The notes beneath the pieces were generated by a model. That model was not told where the DNA came from. It worked only from the letters and a program-made list of their open reading frames with translations, and did not search any database. Below, piece after piece: positions 1 to 7,684 of a stretch of 64,000 bases of DNA. The stretch comes from JAYTJL01 sp964400155 (lineage in GTDB: Bacteria > Patescibacteriota > Saccharimonadia > Saccharimonadales > UBA10212). Position 1 is the stretch's first letter, and every line of letters starts with the position of its first letter. The position numbers were made by a program, and so were the translations under genes. The stretch lies in contig CAYNSQ010000001.1 in NCBI GenBank assembly GCA_964400155.1, positions 1 to 64,000 on the forward strand, written 5' to 3'.

Positions 1-27
1 CTTATTTTTTATACACAAGGATTTTGG

Positions 28-57
28 TTGCCGTTGGTCGGTTTGAGAGTCTATAAT
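28..57 (+). promoter_or_regulatory. Promoter of the structured segment
   Basis: TTGCCG (28-33) and TATAAT (52-57) are separated by 18 nt, a good sigma-70-type arrangement. Transcription would begin near 64, at the left edge of a palindrome-rich segment without a convincing protein gene. No other candidate product starts within 400 bp. Confidence 0.55.
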
Positions 58-63
58 AGGACT

Positions 64-390
64 TAGCCGTGAGCGAGCTTTTGCCCCTAGGGGCAGATTC
101 TTTCACTCAGACTTATAAATGTTCGAACATATCACTCATTTGGTTAGTAGAGCAGTGTTTTAAACGGTCACTTGCTCCGTATCCAAAAGAGTTCTCCACA
201 AAAATCCAGAAATTACGCATTTGCACCTTTTCGGCGAAAATCTCCGTTCCGCATTCACTGTACCTTAGAGTACAGCTCACTTACGGTACTCGGTTTTCAT
301 CCAAAAATGCACTAAACGCGTAATCTCTGGCGGAAAGTAAAGCCGTTTGCCTACAGTTCAAAAATTGTAAGGTACTCTTTTTATAAACAA
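64..390 (+). ncRNA. Candidate structured RNA of unknown family
   Basis: This stretch holds no convincing gene but many paired segments: a 14-nt palindrome at 82-95, a 12-nt palindrome at 119-130, a 13-bp long-range stem with one mismatch (206-218 with 318-330), hairpins at 228-240, 258-275 (6-bp stem) and 353-368, and AAACGG/CCGTTT pairing (162-167 with 343-348). The stems nest around one another, as in a folded RNA rather than a random intergenic region. A T-rich run follows at 378-383. I looked for RNase P, tmRNA and SRP signatures and found none. A weak GTG reading frame at 69-323 looks spurious. It could instead be a decayed repeat or mobile-element end. Confidence 0.4.
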
Positions 391-465
391 AATGACTAGA
401 GAAGTGAGAAATGAGAATGTTCGTAGTTCTCAAATCACAATTCTAGAAAAACAAGGAGAACTCCC

Positions 466-735
466 ATGGAGAACACAGCACAAATCAACAAGGGCGTAAA
501 CGTAGTAGCCTTTTACTTTAAAAATGCCGGTGGTCGGCTAGACTGCTTTCCTAGAAAGATTGAGTTTGATGGCCAAAGAGTTGAATTTAAAAATGACAAA
601 ATGGTCAAAGCCGTCCAAAAAGGCCAGAGACTGGTACAGCTGTTTGGTATGAGCGATGGTGCTAAGGAATACGAACTTGAATTTGATGACCAGACTAGTG
701 ACTGGACACTGGTCTCGGTTGCTATGGCTAGCTAG
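466..735 (+). CDS. Small DUF6504-like protein 1
   Basis: This 89-residue protein starts at an ATG with AAGGAG 9 nt upstream. It is related in pattern to the 88-residue protein at 1504: both begin with a short polar stretch, then a V-x-VV-x-(F/Y)-Y strand, a glycine turn, and end in D/N-x(2)-(T/K)-x(3)-WTL. The layout resembles what I remember of DUF6504, a small family found beside Y-family polymerase or ImuB genes in Actinobacteria and Deinococci; this is recollection, not a search. It has no signal peptide or membrane segment. The neighbours (SRAP protein, paralogue, Y-family polymerase) suggest a role in DNA-damage tolerance, possibly as a polymerase accessory factor. The function is otherwise unknown. 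Confidence 0.6.
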   Translation: MENTAQINKGVNVVAFYFKNAGGRLDCFPRKIEFDGQRVEFKNDKMVKAVQKGQRLVQLFGMSDGAKEYELEFDDQTSDWTLVSVAMAS

Positions 736-778
736 GCCTGCTTGGTCTGTACATTAAAAATGTGGTCGCACGGTTTAA

Positions 779-1477
779 CTAGACAGCTACCAGTAAGTCT
801 TTGTGGTTGTTGCTAGGTTTGTTAACTTCCGTACTAACTTCATATATTTCCAGGCTATTGTCGTGGTAAGGGTGCAAAAACGGCTCTATTGATTCGCGAG
901 TCTGTTTAGCGGGGTCTAACCAAGCGGATTCTTCTTCCGGCGTCAGAATCACAGGCATACGGTTGTGAATCTTAGACATTTCGCGGTTAGGTTCTGTTGT
1001 CACAATCGAATAGGTTTTGTGTTGTTGACCCTCTGAATCCAGCCAGCTATCCCAAATGCCCGCAAAAGAGAAAAGAGACTGTTGCTTGGCGTGAATATAA
1101 AAAGGTTTCTTGGGGTCTTTGGTGCCCTCGGCCGGCTTTTTCCACTCATAAAAGCCATCTACTGGAATTAGAGCGCGTTTTCGCAGGATGATGCCTCGCC
1201 AGACCGGACTGGTGAAAAGTTTGTCGTCACGGGCATTGATGAGCCGATAACCAATTTTTGGGTCTTTTGACCAGCTAGGCACTAGACCCCAGCGCATTAG
1301 CTGTAAGTCACGTTGGCCTTCATCGGTTTCTACAACTATGGGCATGGTCTGTCCGGGAGCAACGTTGTAGTTAGGTCTCAATTCTTTTGGTTTTTTGGCC
1401 AGATTGTAATGGTCGGCCAGTTCTTGGGGAGTTTTGTGAAGTGTGTAGCGGCCACAACCATCGTCAACTATTTTCAT
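779..1477 (-). CDS. SRAP (HMCES/YedK-type) AP-site DNA-protein crosslink protein
   Basis: This 232-residue SOS-response-associated peptidase family protein should cap abasic sites in single-stranded DNA by covalent bonding through its N-terminal cysteine. The family hallmarks are visible: C-G-R-Y at 8-11, N81 in NAR, E111 in GFYEWKK, and H171 in HNRMP, matching the catalytic Cys/Asn/Glu/His set. The oddity is the cysteine position. It is residue 8, not residue 2, and no in-frame start codon directly precedes it, so the seven-residue leader would have to be removed to expose the amino group. The gene is divergent from the one at 1504, only 26 bp away; TACAAT lies 6 nt before its ATG, so the mRNA may be leaderless. 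Confidence 0.9.
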   Translation of the reverse strand: MKIVDDGCGRYTLHKTPQELADHYNLAKKPKELRPNYNVAPGQTMPIVVETDEGQRDLQLMRWGLVPSWSKDPKIGYRLINARDDKLFTSPVWRGIILRKRALIPVDGFYEWKKPAEGTKDPKKPFYIHAKQQSLFSFAGIWDSWLDSEGQQHKTYSIVTTEPNREMSKIHNRMPVILTPEEESAWLDPAKQTRESIEPFLHPYHDNSLEIYEVSTEVNKPSNNHKDLLVAV

Positions 1478-1503
1478 AAATCTATTGTAACAAGGAGATA
1501 AAA

Positions 1504-1770
1504 ATGCGTGAGAAACTTAACGAAAGAGTCAGTGTAGTGAGTTATTACAGTGCCAAAAGAGGTAAAACCTTGCCTTATATGTTGAACTGGCGAGGCACGG
1601 ACTATTCTATAGGTGAGTTAGGCATGGTCCATAAATATCAGCATGGTGACACTTGGCATCATATTTTTGAAGTGACCAACAAGGAAGAAACCCTGTCTTT
1701 TCGGTTGAATTTAAATACCAAAGAACTCAGCTGGACACTGGAAGTGATTAGTGATGGGCTGGTGTCTTAA
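1504..1770 (+). CDS. Small DUF6504-like protein 2
   Basis: This 88-residue protein has an ATG start behind an AAGGAG sequence. It contains LNWRGTDYSI (27-36), a tryptophan/histidine stretch TWHHIFEV and the terminal N-x-K-E-L-S-W-T-L, close to my memory of DUF6504 proteins (WRGR-Y-x-V, then VWRV, then W-x-L). It is paralogous in pattern to the product of 466-735. It lies just upstream of the Y-family polymerase and back to back with the SRAP gene, which suggests co-expression with lesion-tolerance genes. No catalytic residues are recognisable, so a protein- or DNA-binding accessory role is more likely than an enzyme. Confidence 0.65.
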   Translation: MREKLNERVSVVSYYSAKRGKTLPYMLNWRGTDYSIGELGMVHKYQHGDTWHHIFEVTNKEETLSFRLNLNTKELSWTLEVISDGLVS

Positions 1771-1772
1771 AC

Positions 1773-1846
1773 GCGCTGTCGCGCTTATGAGACAAACCTA
1801 CGGTTTTTCTCATCGCTCCGGGTGCGGAATGAATCCGACACTCGGG
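1773..1846 (+). other. Tandem hairpins between the small gene and the polymerase
   Basis: Three consecutive inverted repeats follow the stop codon at 1770: GCGC-tgtc-GCGC (1773-1784); ATGAGA/TCTCAT with AAACC/GGTTT inside (1787-1813); and CCGGGTG-CGGA/TCCG-CACTCGG (1818-1845, one G-U pair). There is no clean U-tract, so a rho-independent terminator is not obvious. The cluster may terminate, stabilise or attenuate the message before the polymerase gene, or be an intergenic repeat. Confidence 0.5.
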
Positions 1847-1877
1847 CTGCTCTTTTCCCTAAATCTAAGAGGTGTGT

Positions 1878-3116
1878 ATGGAATATAACTTTAATAAGGC
1901 TCGGCCACTTATTATGCACGTTGATCTCAATAGTTGTTTTGCAATTATTGAACAGCAAGCCAACCCACTCTACCGCGACAAACCGTTGGCGGTGGCCGCC
2001 TATGACAGCCCCCGCGGCATGGTCATAGCCTCGTCCTATGAGGCCAAATCAAAAGGCATTAAATTGGGGGTAAATGTAGCCGAGGCTAGAATTATAGACC
2101 CGGCGGTGATTATTCTTACCCCAGACCCAAAAAAATACCGCTATGCCCACCAATTGTTTAGAGAAGTGCTATTTGATTACACTAGTAGTGTTGTACCCAA
2201 AAGTATTGATGAGTTTGTCATAGACTTTGCTGGTAGTCCGGCGGTTCGCGAGGGTAGGGACTTAATGGACGTCGGTTATGAGATAAAACATCGTATAAAA
2301 GACAAAGTTGGTAGTTATGTAACCGTCAACGTTGGTATTGGGACTAATCGTTTTTGGGCCAAAACTGCTGCCGGCCTTAACAAGCCGGACGGTCTAGACG
2401 TTATTTCTTATGAGAACGTTATGGAAGTCTATGCCGACCTAGCCCTAACGGATTTAACAGGCATAAATTACCGATATGAAGTAAGGCTAAACGCAAAAGG
2501 CATCTACACCCCAGTCCAGTTTCTTGAGTCAACTCAGGAAGTGCTGAAAAAACAGGTTTTTAAAAGCATAGTTGGCAACCAGTGGTTTGCCAGACTTCGT
2601 GGCTGGGAAGTCGACAACGTCGTCTGGGACAAAAAGTCTGTCGGCCATACGTACGCAATTGGTCAAAAAACCAAAGATATTAATGAACTAACTAGGCTAC
2701 TGGCCAAGCTGTGCCATAAAGTTGGTCGACGGATGAGAAATTATGGTTTTTCGGCTCGTGGCGTGCATTTATCATTGTCATTTAAAAATGGTGACTGGTG
2801 GAGTAAGGGTCAAGACACTAAGACTTTGATGTATTCCAACCAAGACATATTCCATTTTGCAAAAAAAATGTTGCTGACTGTTCCAATTCCAGACTTAGCT
2901 ACAAACATAGCCATATCGGTATATGGTCTTGTCAGCATCAAACCAGAGCAAGTTAGTATATTTGAAGGTAACAGGTTGGACTACAAAGCTTTGTCTGATG
3001 CTTGTGATAACATTAATGACCGCTACGGTGAATTTGCGGTGCATTCAGCCGTTATGGCAAACATGGACGACCTCATCCTAGACAGAATAGCTTTTGGCAG
3101 CGTCAAAGACTTGTAG
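1878..3116 (+). CDS. Y-family (DinB/UmuC-like) translesion DNA polymerase
   Basis: This 412-residue translesion polymerase copies past damaged template bases. The N-terminal HVDLNSCFA motif carries metal ligand D16 and the steric-gate F21; the second catalytic motif SIDEF carries D111 and E112; the N-V-G-I-G-T-N-R-F-x-A-K-T-A helix and a little-finger domain follow. I place the start at ATG 1878 because AAGAGG (1867-1872) sits 5 nt upstream, whereas the earlier in-frame GTG at 1872 overlaps that Shine-Dalgarno sequence. A C-terminal clamp-binding peptide is not obvious. It lies downstream of the DUF6504-like gene and is convergent with the membrane protein at 3121. The sequence is closer to Pol IV/DinB than to UmuC, but I cannot separate the subfamilies safely. 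Confidence 0.9.
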   Translation: MEYNFNKARPLIMHVDLNSCFAIIEQQANPLYRDKPLAVAAYDSPRGMVIASSYEAKSKGIKLGVNVAEARIIDPAVIILTPDPKKYRYAHQLFREVLFDYTSSVVPKSIDEFVIDFAGSPAVREGRDLMDVGYEIKHRIKDKVGSYVTVNVGIGTNRFWAKTAAGLNKPDGLDVISYENVMEVYADLALTDLTGINYRYEVRLNAKGIYTPVQFLESTQEVLKKQVFKSIVGNQWFARLRGWEVDNVVWDKKSVGHTYAIGQKTKDINELTRLLAKLCHKVGRRMRNYGFSARGVHLSLSFKNGDWWSKGQDTKTLMYSNQDIFHFAKKMLLTVPIPDLATNIAISVYGLVSIKPEQVSIFEGNRLDYKALSDACDNINDRYGEFAVHSAVMANMDDLILDRIAFGSVKDL

Positions 3117-3120
3117 GTGA

Positions 3121-3819
3121 CTATTTAGCGTGTTGTTTGAGCTCTACATAACGCAGAGGAATGGCACAGCTATAGGCTATGCTAAGTCCAATAGCAATAA
3201 GTTCACCAATAATAGGTATTAAATTAGCAAATGCTAGAGCTAAGCTGACTAAAAAGATACTGTAAATAGGCCATGCATAGCCTTTGGTCATTTCCCAACT
3301 TTGAACAAAAGATTCACTAATGTCGGTACCTTTATCTATCATGATGTAAGGAGCCATAGATAATCGCCAAAGTAAAATGATGCCCGGAATGATAAGCAGT
3401 ATAAAACCTATAACAAGAGCGATTGCCATACAAATGACAAGCAGAAAAAGTTTGAATCCTTTGCTTTTAAATTCGCTCCATACCTGATCAAAATTAGGCG
3501 TTTTGCCCTGAGCAACCCGCAACCCAAGAATAAGAGACATTAACATAAATACTAGCTCAACCACAGTAAAGACAACCACAAAAATACCAAGACCGGCAAT
3601 TGAGCCGGTATTTAAATCCGCTCCTAACGCACTACTAGCGACCGAGTCCCAACCGGTCTTGCTTAATTCAGGGTCGGAAATTCGTTGGCCTGCACCAATT
3701 ATTGCTGTCAGAATTGACGCTGATGACAGCAATAGAAACATAGTTAAATTTTTGCGTACTAAATTATAGCTTTTGGAAAATAAATCGATTGCTGGTGTTA
3801 ATGTTTTTTGATGTGTCAT
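3121..3819 (-). CDS. Polytopic membrane protein of unknown function
   Basis: This 232-residue protein has about five or six hydrophobic segments: near 25-45, 75-100, 125-150 (with the I-x-P-G-I motif) and 185-220. The arrangement, including W-E-M-T-K-G, resembles bacterial DUF975 or glycerophosphodiester phosphodiesterase membrane-domain proteins, which often have no known substrate. It starts at ATG 3819 with AAGGAG upstream on the reverse strand. It ends 4 bp from the convergent polymerase gene and is divergent from hisS. No transport signature is recognised. Confidence 0.7.
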   Translation of the reverse strand: MTHQKTLTPAIDLFSKSYNLVRKNLTMFLLLSSASILTAIIGAGQRISDPELSKTGWDSVASSALGADLNTGSIAGLGIFVVVFTVVELVFMLMSLILGLRVAQGKTPNFDQVWSEFKSKGFKLFLLVICMAIALVIGFILLIIPGIILLWRLSMAPYIMIDKGTDISESFVQSWEMTKGYAWPIYSIFLVSLALAFANLIPIIGELIAIGLSIAYSCAIPLRYVELKQHAK

Positions 3820-3867
3820 ATAGACTCCTTAAATATACTGTTAAACATTATATTCCAATCAGGTAGC

Positions 3868-3898
3868 TTTACAAGAACAAGCATTTGCGGGTTATAAT
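3868..3898 (+). promoter_or_regulatory. hisS promoter, leaderless arrangement
   Basis: TATAAT (3893-3898) ends 8 nt before the hisS ATG (3907), so transcription should start about 1-2 nt before the start codon. TTTACA (3868-3873) is a possible -35 with a long 19-nt spacer. No Shine-Dalgarno sequence lies between. The -10 box is perfect; the -35 is uncertain. Confidence 0.6.
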
Positions 3899-3906
3899 GG
3901 CGGTAA

Positions 3907-5229
3907 ATGAATTTATCAACACAGCCCTATAAGGGTGCCCGAGATTTTTACCCAGAAGACAAGCGCGTTCAAAAGTATATGTTTGGAATTCTACGGCGCG
4001 TTGTCGAAAGTTATGGCTATTTGGAATATGACGCTCCAATAATTGAGCCACTAGAGCTTTATCTAGCCAAATCTAGTGAAGAAATAGTTACACAGCAAAC
4101 ATATAGTTTTGTTGATCGTGGTGGTCGCAATGTGACTCTACGGCCCGAAATGACTCCCACAGTTAGTCGAATGGTAGCAGCCCGCCGACAAGAACTAGCC
4201 TATCCGGCTAGACTCTATAGCATTCCTAACTTATGGCGATACGAACGACCACAAGCCGGACGTCTGCGTGAACACTGGCAGCTAAACGTCGACCTCTTTG
4301 GGGTTGAAGGAATAGCTGGTGACTTCGAAATAATCCAGCTAGCCGACTCCATTTTGAAAGAATTCGGAGCCAAAGACGAATCCTACAGTATCAAAATTAA
4401 TAGCCGGCTACTTATAAACTGGCTACTACTTGAATACTTAGGCCTTGAAAAAGCTCAAACAATGGCAGTCGTCAGACTAGTGGATAATAAGAACAAAATG
4501 CCTCAGGCCCAGTTTCGCGACTTTTTAAGGGCTATGCTAACCCCAACTCAAATACAAAATGACGTTGAAGAAAGACTATTGCAACTATTTAAGGTTGAAA
4601 AGTTAGAGGAGTTACCTCCTGTTGTTCATCAACATCCAGCCGTGGCGGAACTTGCAAAACTATTTCAGCTGTTAAAAGATGCTGGTGTTAAAAGCGCTGT
4701 TTTTGACCTTAGCCTGATGCGCGGTTTTGATTATTACACCAATATTGTATTTGAAGTTTTTGACCATCATCCAGACAACAATAGAAGCATGTTTGGTGGA
4801 GGACGTTATGATGGCTTGGTCGGACAATTTGGTGTAGAACCTGTAGCCACAGTCGGTTTTGGAATGGGTGATGTGACATTACATAACTTCTTAGTGGTAC
4901 ATAAATTATTACCCAAATTACATTCAGAGACCGATGCCGTTATGATATTCGTAGGTAATGTTTTTGAGCCAGCCCAAAAAATGATTTCCGAACTAAGAAA
5001 AGAAGGAGTTAGACTGGCAGTTGATACAACTGGGCGAAAGTTGGATGCGCAAATCAAATCAGCCGTTAAGTCAGGTACTCACTATGTAATATTTATTGGT
5101 GAAAAAGAACTAGAAGAAAAGCGATTTAGGTTGAAGGACTTAACTACCGGTCAAGAAGAAGAGCACAGCTTAGAGAGAACAGTTAGTATATTAGCTTCAC
5201 AACATAAAACAGAAGTTACGCGAGATTGA
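3907..5229 (+). CDS. hisS: Histidyl-tRNA synthetase
   Basis: This 440-residue class II aminoacyl-tRNA synthetase charges tRNA-His. It starts with the usual Y-K-G-A-R-D-F-Y-P motif, then R-P-E-M-T-P-T (motif 2 region), YERPQAGRLREHWQ, the HisRS signature RGFDYYTNIVFE, GGGRYDGLVGQFG (motif 3 region) and a C-terminal anticodon-binding domain from about residue 335. The length is normal. The mRNA appears leaderless. The gene at 5226 overlaps the stop by 4 nt (TTGA), and the tig promoter lies downstream. Confidence 0.97.
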   Translation: MNLSTQPYKGARDFYPEDKRVQKYMFGILRRVVESYGYLEYDAPIIEPLELYLAKSSEEIVTQQTYSFVDRGGRNVTLRPEMTPTVSRMVAARRQELAYPARLYSIPNLWRYERPQAGRLREHWQLNVDLFGVEGIAGDFEIIQLADSILKEFGAKDESYSIKINSRLLINWLLLEYLGLEKAQTMAVVRLVDNKNKMPQAQFRDFLRAMLTPTQIQNDVEERLLQLFKVEKLEELPPVVHQHPAVAELAKLFQLLKDAGVKSAVFDLSLMRGFDYYTNIVFEVFDHHPDNNRSMFGGGRYDGLVGQFGVEPVATVGFGMGDVTLHNFLVVHKLLPKLHSETDAVMIFVGNVFEPAQKMISELRKEGVRLAVDTTGRKLDAQIKSAVKSGTHYVIFIGEKELEEKRFRLKDLTTGQEEEHSLERTVSILASQHKTEVTRD

Positions 5230-5450
5230 TCAGTATGGAGGGTGGAAAACAACAACTACTTTTTCATCTAACGACTATTCCTACTGAAGCAGCACCTAGA
5301 CTCAAAGAACAAATTCTGTATCAAAATGCCCGAAGAAGAGGAAGAATTGCACTATTGGAAACCAACGAATTTAGTAGCGGTGGTAATATGAAACACCCAA
5401 TTGACTTCGTTGACGATGAAGTTGGCATAAGCGAACACGGGAATGTATAA
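5226..5450 (+). CDS. Small hypothetical protein between hisS and tig
   Basis: The reading frame opens at TTG 5226 (overlapping the hisS TGA) or ATG 5235 and encodes up to 74 residues. It is soluble, with a basic centre (Q-N-A-R-R-R-G-R) and an acidic C-terminus. I recognise no family. The overlap with hisS suggests translational coupling. The tig promoter -10 box overlaps its last codons and stop. It may be lineage-specific or spurious. Confidence 0.45.
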   Translation: MISMEGGKQQLLFHLTTIPTEAAPRLKEQILYQNARRRGRIALLETNEFSSGGNMKHPIDFVDDEVGISEHGNV

Positions 5451-5451
5451 T
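5422..5451 (+). promoter_or_regulatory. tig promoter inside the preceding gene
   Basis: TTGGCA (5422-5427), an 18-nt spacer and TATAAT (5446-5451) end 10 nt before the tig ATG at 5462. Transcription would start about 3-4 nt before the start codon, giving a practically leaderless mRNA. The -10 overlaps the stop codon of the upstream small gene. Confidence 0.65.
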
Positions 5452-5461
5452 TCCACGGCAT

Positions 5462-6745
5462 ATGCGAATTTCTAAGAAACAACTCAGTCCTACCAAGTTA
5501 AATTTAACAATCACAGGTGATGCTGATGATCTAAAGCCAATCCACCGTCACACGCTAAGTCATTTTGCTAAAAATGTGAAAGTTCCTGGGTTTCGTGCTG
5601 GCCATGCACCAGCTGCCATGGTGGAAAAGCATGTGAATCAGCAGGCATTCATGGACGATTTTATGGAACACGCTCTGAATGAGCTATACGGCAAAACAAT
5701 TGACGCCGAAAAACTACGTACGGCAGCTCCACCTAAAGTTACATTAAAAAAATTCGTACCGTATACATTACTTGAGTTTGAAGCCGAGGTAGAAATAATT
5801 GGGGAAATAAAAATTGCAAATTACAAAGCAACTAAACGCCAAATTCCCAAAGCTAAAGTAAGCACTAAAGATATTGAGGATGTATTAAAGAATTTACAAG
5901 AACGAAGCGCCGAAAGAAGAGAAGTTAGGGCAGCTGTTAAAACAGGTGACGAAGTTGTTATAGACTTTGCCGGTCATGACAAAAACGGTAAGCCAGTCGT
6001 CAATGCTAATGGTAAAGATTACCCTTTGGTAATTGGAAGCGGTAGTTTTATACCTGGTTTTGAGGAGAATTTAATAGGACTCAAGGCAGGTGATAAAAAA
6101 GAATTTAGTCTAACTTTTCCGTCAGATTATGGCGTGGTTGAAATGCAAGGCCAAAAAATAATTTTTGAAACCACCGTTAAAAAAGTTTCTGAACTAGTCA
6201 GTCAGAAAATTGATGATAATTTTGCTGTTAGTATTGGACCTTTCAAGAATTTAGATGAGCTTAAAGAGGATATTAAAAGACAGCTATTAGTGGAACGCCA
6301 GCAACAACTAGAGCGAGATTTTCAAAATCAGTTGATTGCCGATTTGGCTAACAAGTCAAACATTGAAGTACCTGAAGGATTGGTCGACAGCCAGGTAATG
6401 AGTATGGAAGAAGAAGAAAAGAAAAACCTAGCTTTTAAAGGAATTACCTGGCAGGAACATTTAAAAGAAGAAGGAATTACAGAAGAAGAACACCGCGCAC
6501 GTCACCGCGACCAAGCCTTTCAGCGTGTAAAAGGAGGCCTGATGCTGTCGGAAATTGCAGAACGAGAAAATATTGAAGTTAGCCCAGCTGAGTTAGACGC
6601 TCGAATAAAGGAACTTAAGAGCCAGTATAATGACCCAGATATGCAGGCAAGTCTTGATACGCCAGATGGTCGACGTGACATTGCCGGCCGCCTGATGACC
6701 GAAAAAACAGTTGCTAAAGTAGTTGCGTACGCAACGGGCAAGTAA
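5462..6745 (+). CDS. tig: Trigger factor
   Basis: This 427-residue ribosome-associated chaperone and peptidyl-prolyl isomerase binds nascent chains at the exit tunnel. The N-terminal ribosome-binding domain carries the GFRAGHAP signature around 44-51. A FKBP-type domain spans about 150-240 (V-V-I-D-F-A-G, G-S-G-S-F-I-P-G-F-E-E-N-L-I-G). A helical C-terminal chaperone domain rich in E/K follows to the end. It is complete and of normal length. It is followed by a hairpin and then clpP with its own heat-shock operator, the common tig-clpP neighbourhood, although clpX is absent here. Confidence 0.96.
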   Translation: MRISKKQLSPTKLNLTITGDADDLKPIHRHTLSHFAKNVKVPGFRAGHAPAAMVEKHVNQQAFMDDFMEHALNELYGKTIDAEKLRTAAPPKVTLKKFVPYTLLEFEAEVEIIGEIKIANYKATKRQIPKAKVSTKDIEDVLKNLQERSAERREVRAAVKTGDEVVIDFAGHDKNGKPVVNANGKDYPLVIGSGSFIPGFEENLIGLKAGDKKEFSLTFPSDYGVVEMQGQKIIFETTVKKVSELVSQKIDDNFAVSIGPFKNLDELKEDIKRQLLVERQQQLERDFQNQLIADLANKSNIEVPEGLVDSQVMSMEEEEKKNLAFKGITWQEHLKEEGITEEEHRARHRDQAFQRVKGGLMLSEIAERENIEVSPAELDARIKELKSQYNDPDMQASLDTPDGRRDIAGRLMTEKTVAKVVAYATGK

Positions 6746-6751
6746 ATATTT

Positions 6752-6779
6752 AACTAGCCTGCCTGTCGGCAGGTAAGTT
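6752..6779 (+). terminator. Hairpin after tig
   Basis: AACTAGCCTGCC pairs with GGCAGGTAAGTT around a TGTC loop, giving a stem of about 10 bp with a mismatch. The bases after it are A/T-rich but not a clean T-run, so it is a probable rather than a certain rho-independent terminator. The clpP promoter follows 25 nt later. Confidence 0.55.
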
Positions 6780-6794
6780 AATTAAATTTATAAA

Positions 6795-6821
6795 TTAGCA
6801 CTCTTGACTTGAGAGTGCTAA
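6795..6821 (+). promoter_or_regulatory. CIRCE operator (HrcA binding site)
   Basis: TTAGCACTC-N9-GAGTGCTAA is a perfect match to the CIRCE heat-shock inverted repeat bound by the repressor HrcA. It precedes clpP and overlaps the -35 hexamer of its promoter. It implies that clpP is derepressed on heat or protein-folding stress, with hrcA encoded elsewhere. Confidence 0.95.
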
Positions 6822-6833
6822 TTTGGGTATTAT
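6804..6833 (+). promoter_or_regulatory. clpP promoter embedded in CIRCE
   Basis: TTGACT (6804-6809) occupies the CIRCE spacer, and TATTAT (6828-6833) follows after 18 nt. The expected start is near 6840, only a few nt before ATG 6844, and no Shine-Dalgarno sequence is present. HrcA bound to CIRCE would block the -35 directly. Confidence 0.75.
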
Positions 6834-6843
6834 TGAACTACAT

Positions 6844-7443
6844 ATGAATAAGATTACAAATTCAACTTTGATTCCGACAGTGATTGAGCAAGAAGGGCGG
6901 ATGGAGCGGGCATATGACATATATAGCCGATTACTAAAAGATCGGATAATTTTTCTGGGCGACCAAGTTAATGAACACACTGCTAATTTGGTGGTTGCCC
7001 AAATGTTGTTTCTAGAAAATCAAGATGCAGATAAGGACATCATCTTTTACATAAACAGCCCGGGTGGCAATGTCAGCGACGGCTTAGCTATATATGACAC
7101 TATGCAGTTTGTTAAGTGTGATATTCAAACGGTAGGCATTGGTCTTCAGGCTAGTATGGGAGCTTTTCTGTTATCAAGTGGCAGCAAAGGCAAACGGTTT
7201 GCGTTGCCAAATAGTCGAATCATGATTCATCAACCATCGGCTGGCACACGAGGAAAAGTAACTGATATGGAAATAGATCTTAAAGAATCAATCCGACTTA
7301 AGAAGCTTTTAAATGAAATTCTTGCTAAAAATACCGGACAAAAACTATCAAAAGTCGAGGCTGATGCTGAGCGTGACTACTGGATGACAGCCGAAGAAGC
7401 TAAAAGTTATGGACTGGTCGACAAAGTCATAACAAAACGCTAA
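6844..7443 (+). CDS. clpP: ATP-dependent Clp protease proteolytic subunit
   Basis: This 199-residue self-compartmentalised serine protease pairs with a Clp ATPase for cytoplasmic protein quality control. The catalytic triad is visible: S104 in LQASMGAF, H129 in MIHQPSAG and D178 in AERDYW. INSPGG (70-75) forms the oxyanion/substrate strand. I choose ATG 6844 because the earlier in-frame TTG at 6823 lies between the operator and the -10 box and would precede the transcription start. It is single-gene and CIRCE-regulated; no clpX follows. Confidence 0.97.
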   Translation: MNKITNSTLIPTVIEQEGRMERAYDIYSRLLKDRIIFLGDQVNEHTANLVVAQMLFLENQDADKDIIFYINSPGGNVSDGLAIYDTMQFVKCDIQTVGIGLQASMGAFLLSSGSKGKRFALPNSRIMIHQPSAGTRGKVTDMEIDLKESIRLKKLLNEILAKNTGQKLSKVEADAERDYWMTAEEAKSYGLVDKVITKR

Positions 7444-7684
7444 GATCAATAGTCAACGAGATCAACTAGAACAACGTGAACTATGATAGCGGGTACAATT
7501 TAAGTCAATTAAATACATTAATAATTAATATTGTCCATTCATTGACTCTTGAGCCAGTTGAGCATTGAACAATTATGTTTGTATACAATTCTACAACATA
7601 TTTTTTGTTGACAGCTTGATAAATCACCTATTCTACAGTATGATTCTAAGCAAGAAGTAGTATACTTTGGTGCTTGCTGTGTTT
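7444..7684 (+). promoter_or_regulatory. rpoB upstream region with promoter and hairpin
   Basis: This AT-rich gap contains TTGACA (7608-7613) with TATTCT (7629-7634) at a short 15-nt spacing, and a second -10-like TATACT at 7661-7666. A GCAAG...CTTGC inverted repeat with an inner AAGTA/TACTT pair lies near 7649-7677. The first 160 bp contain no gene I can support. The promoter call is moderate because neither -10 is ideally spaced. Confidence 0.45.

Noticed and set aside
69..323. 84-residue ORF near the window start
   Set aside because: GTG start without ribosome site, atypical composition, and it overlies many palindromes better explained as structured RNA.
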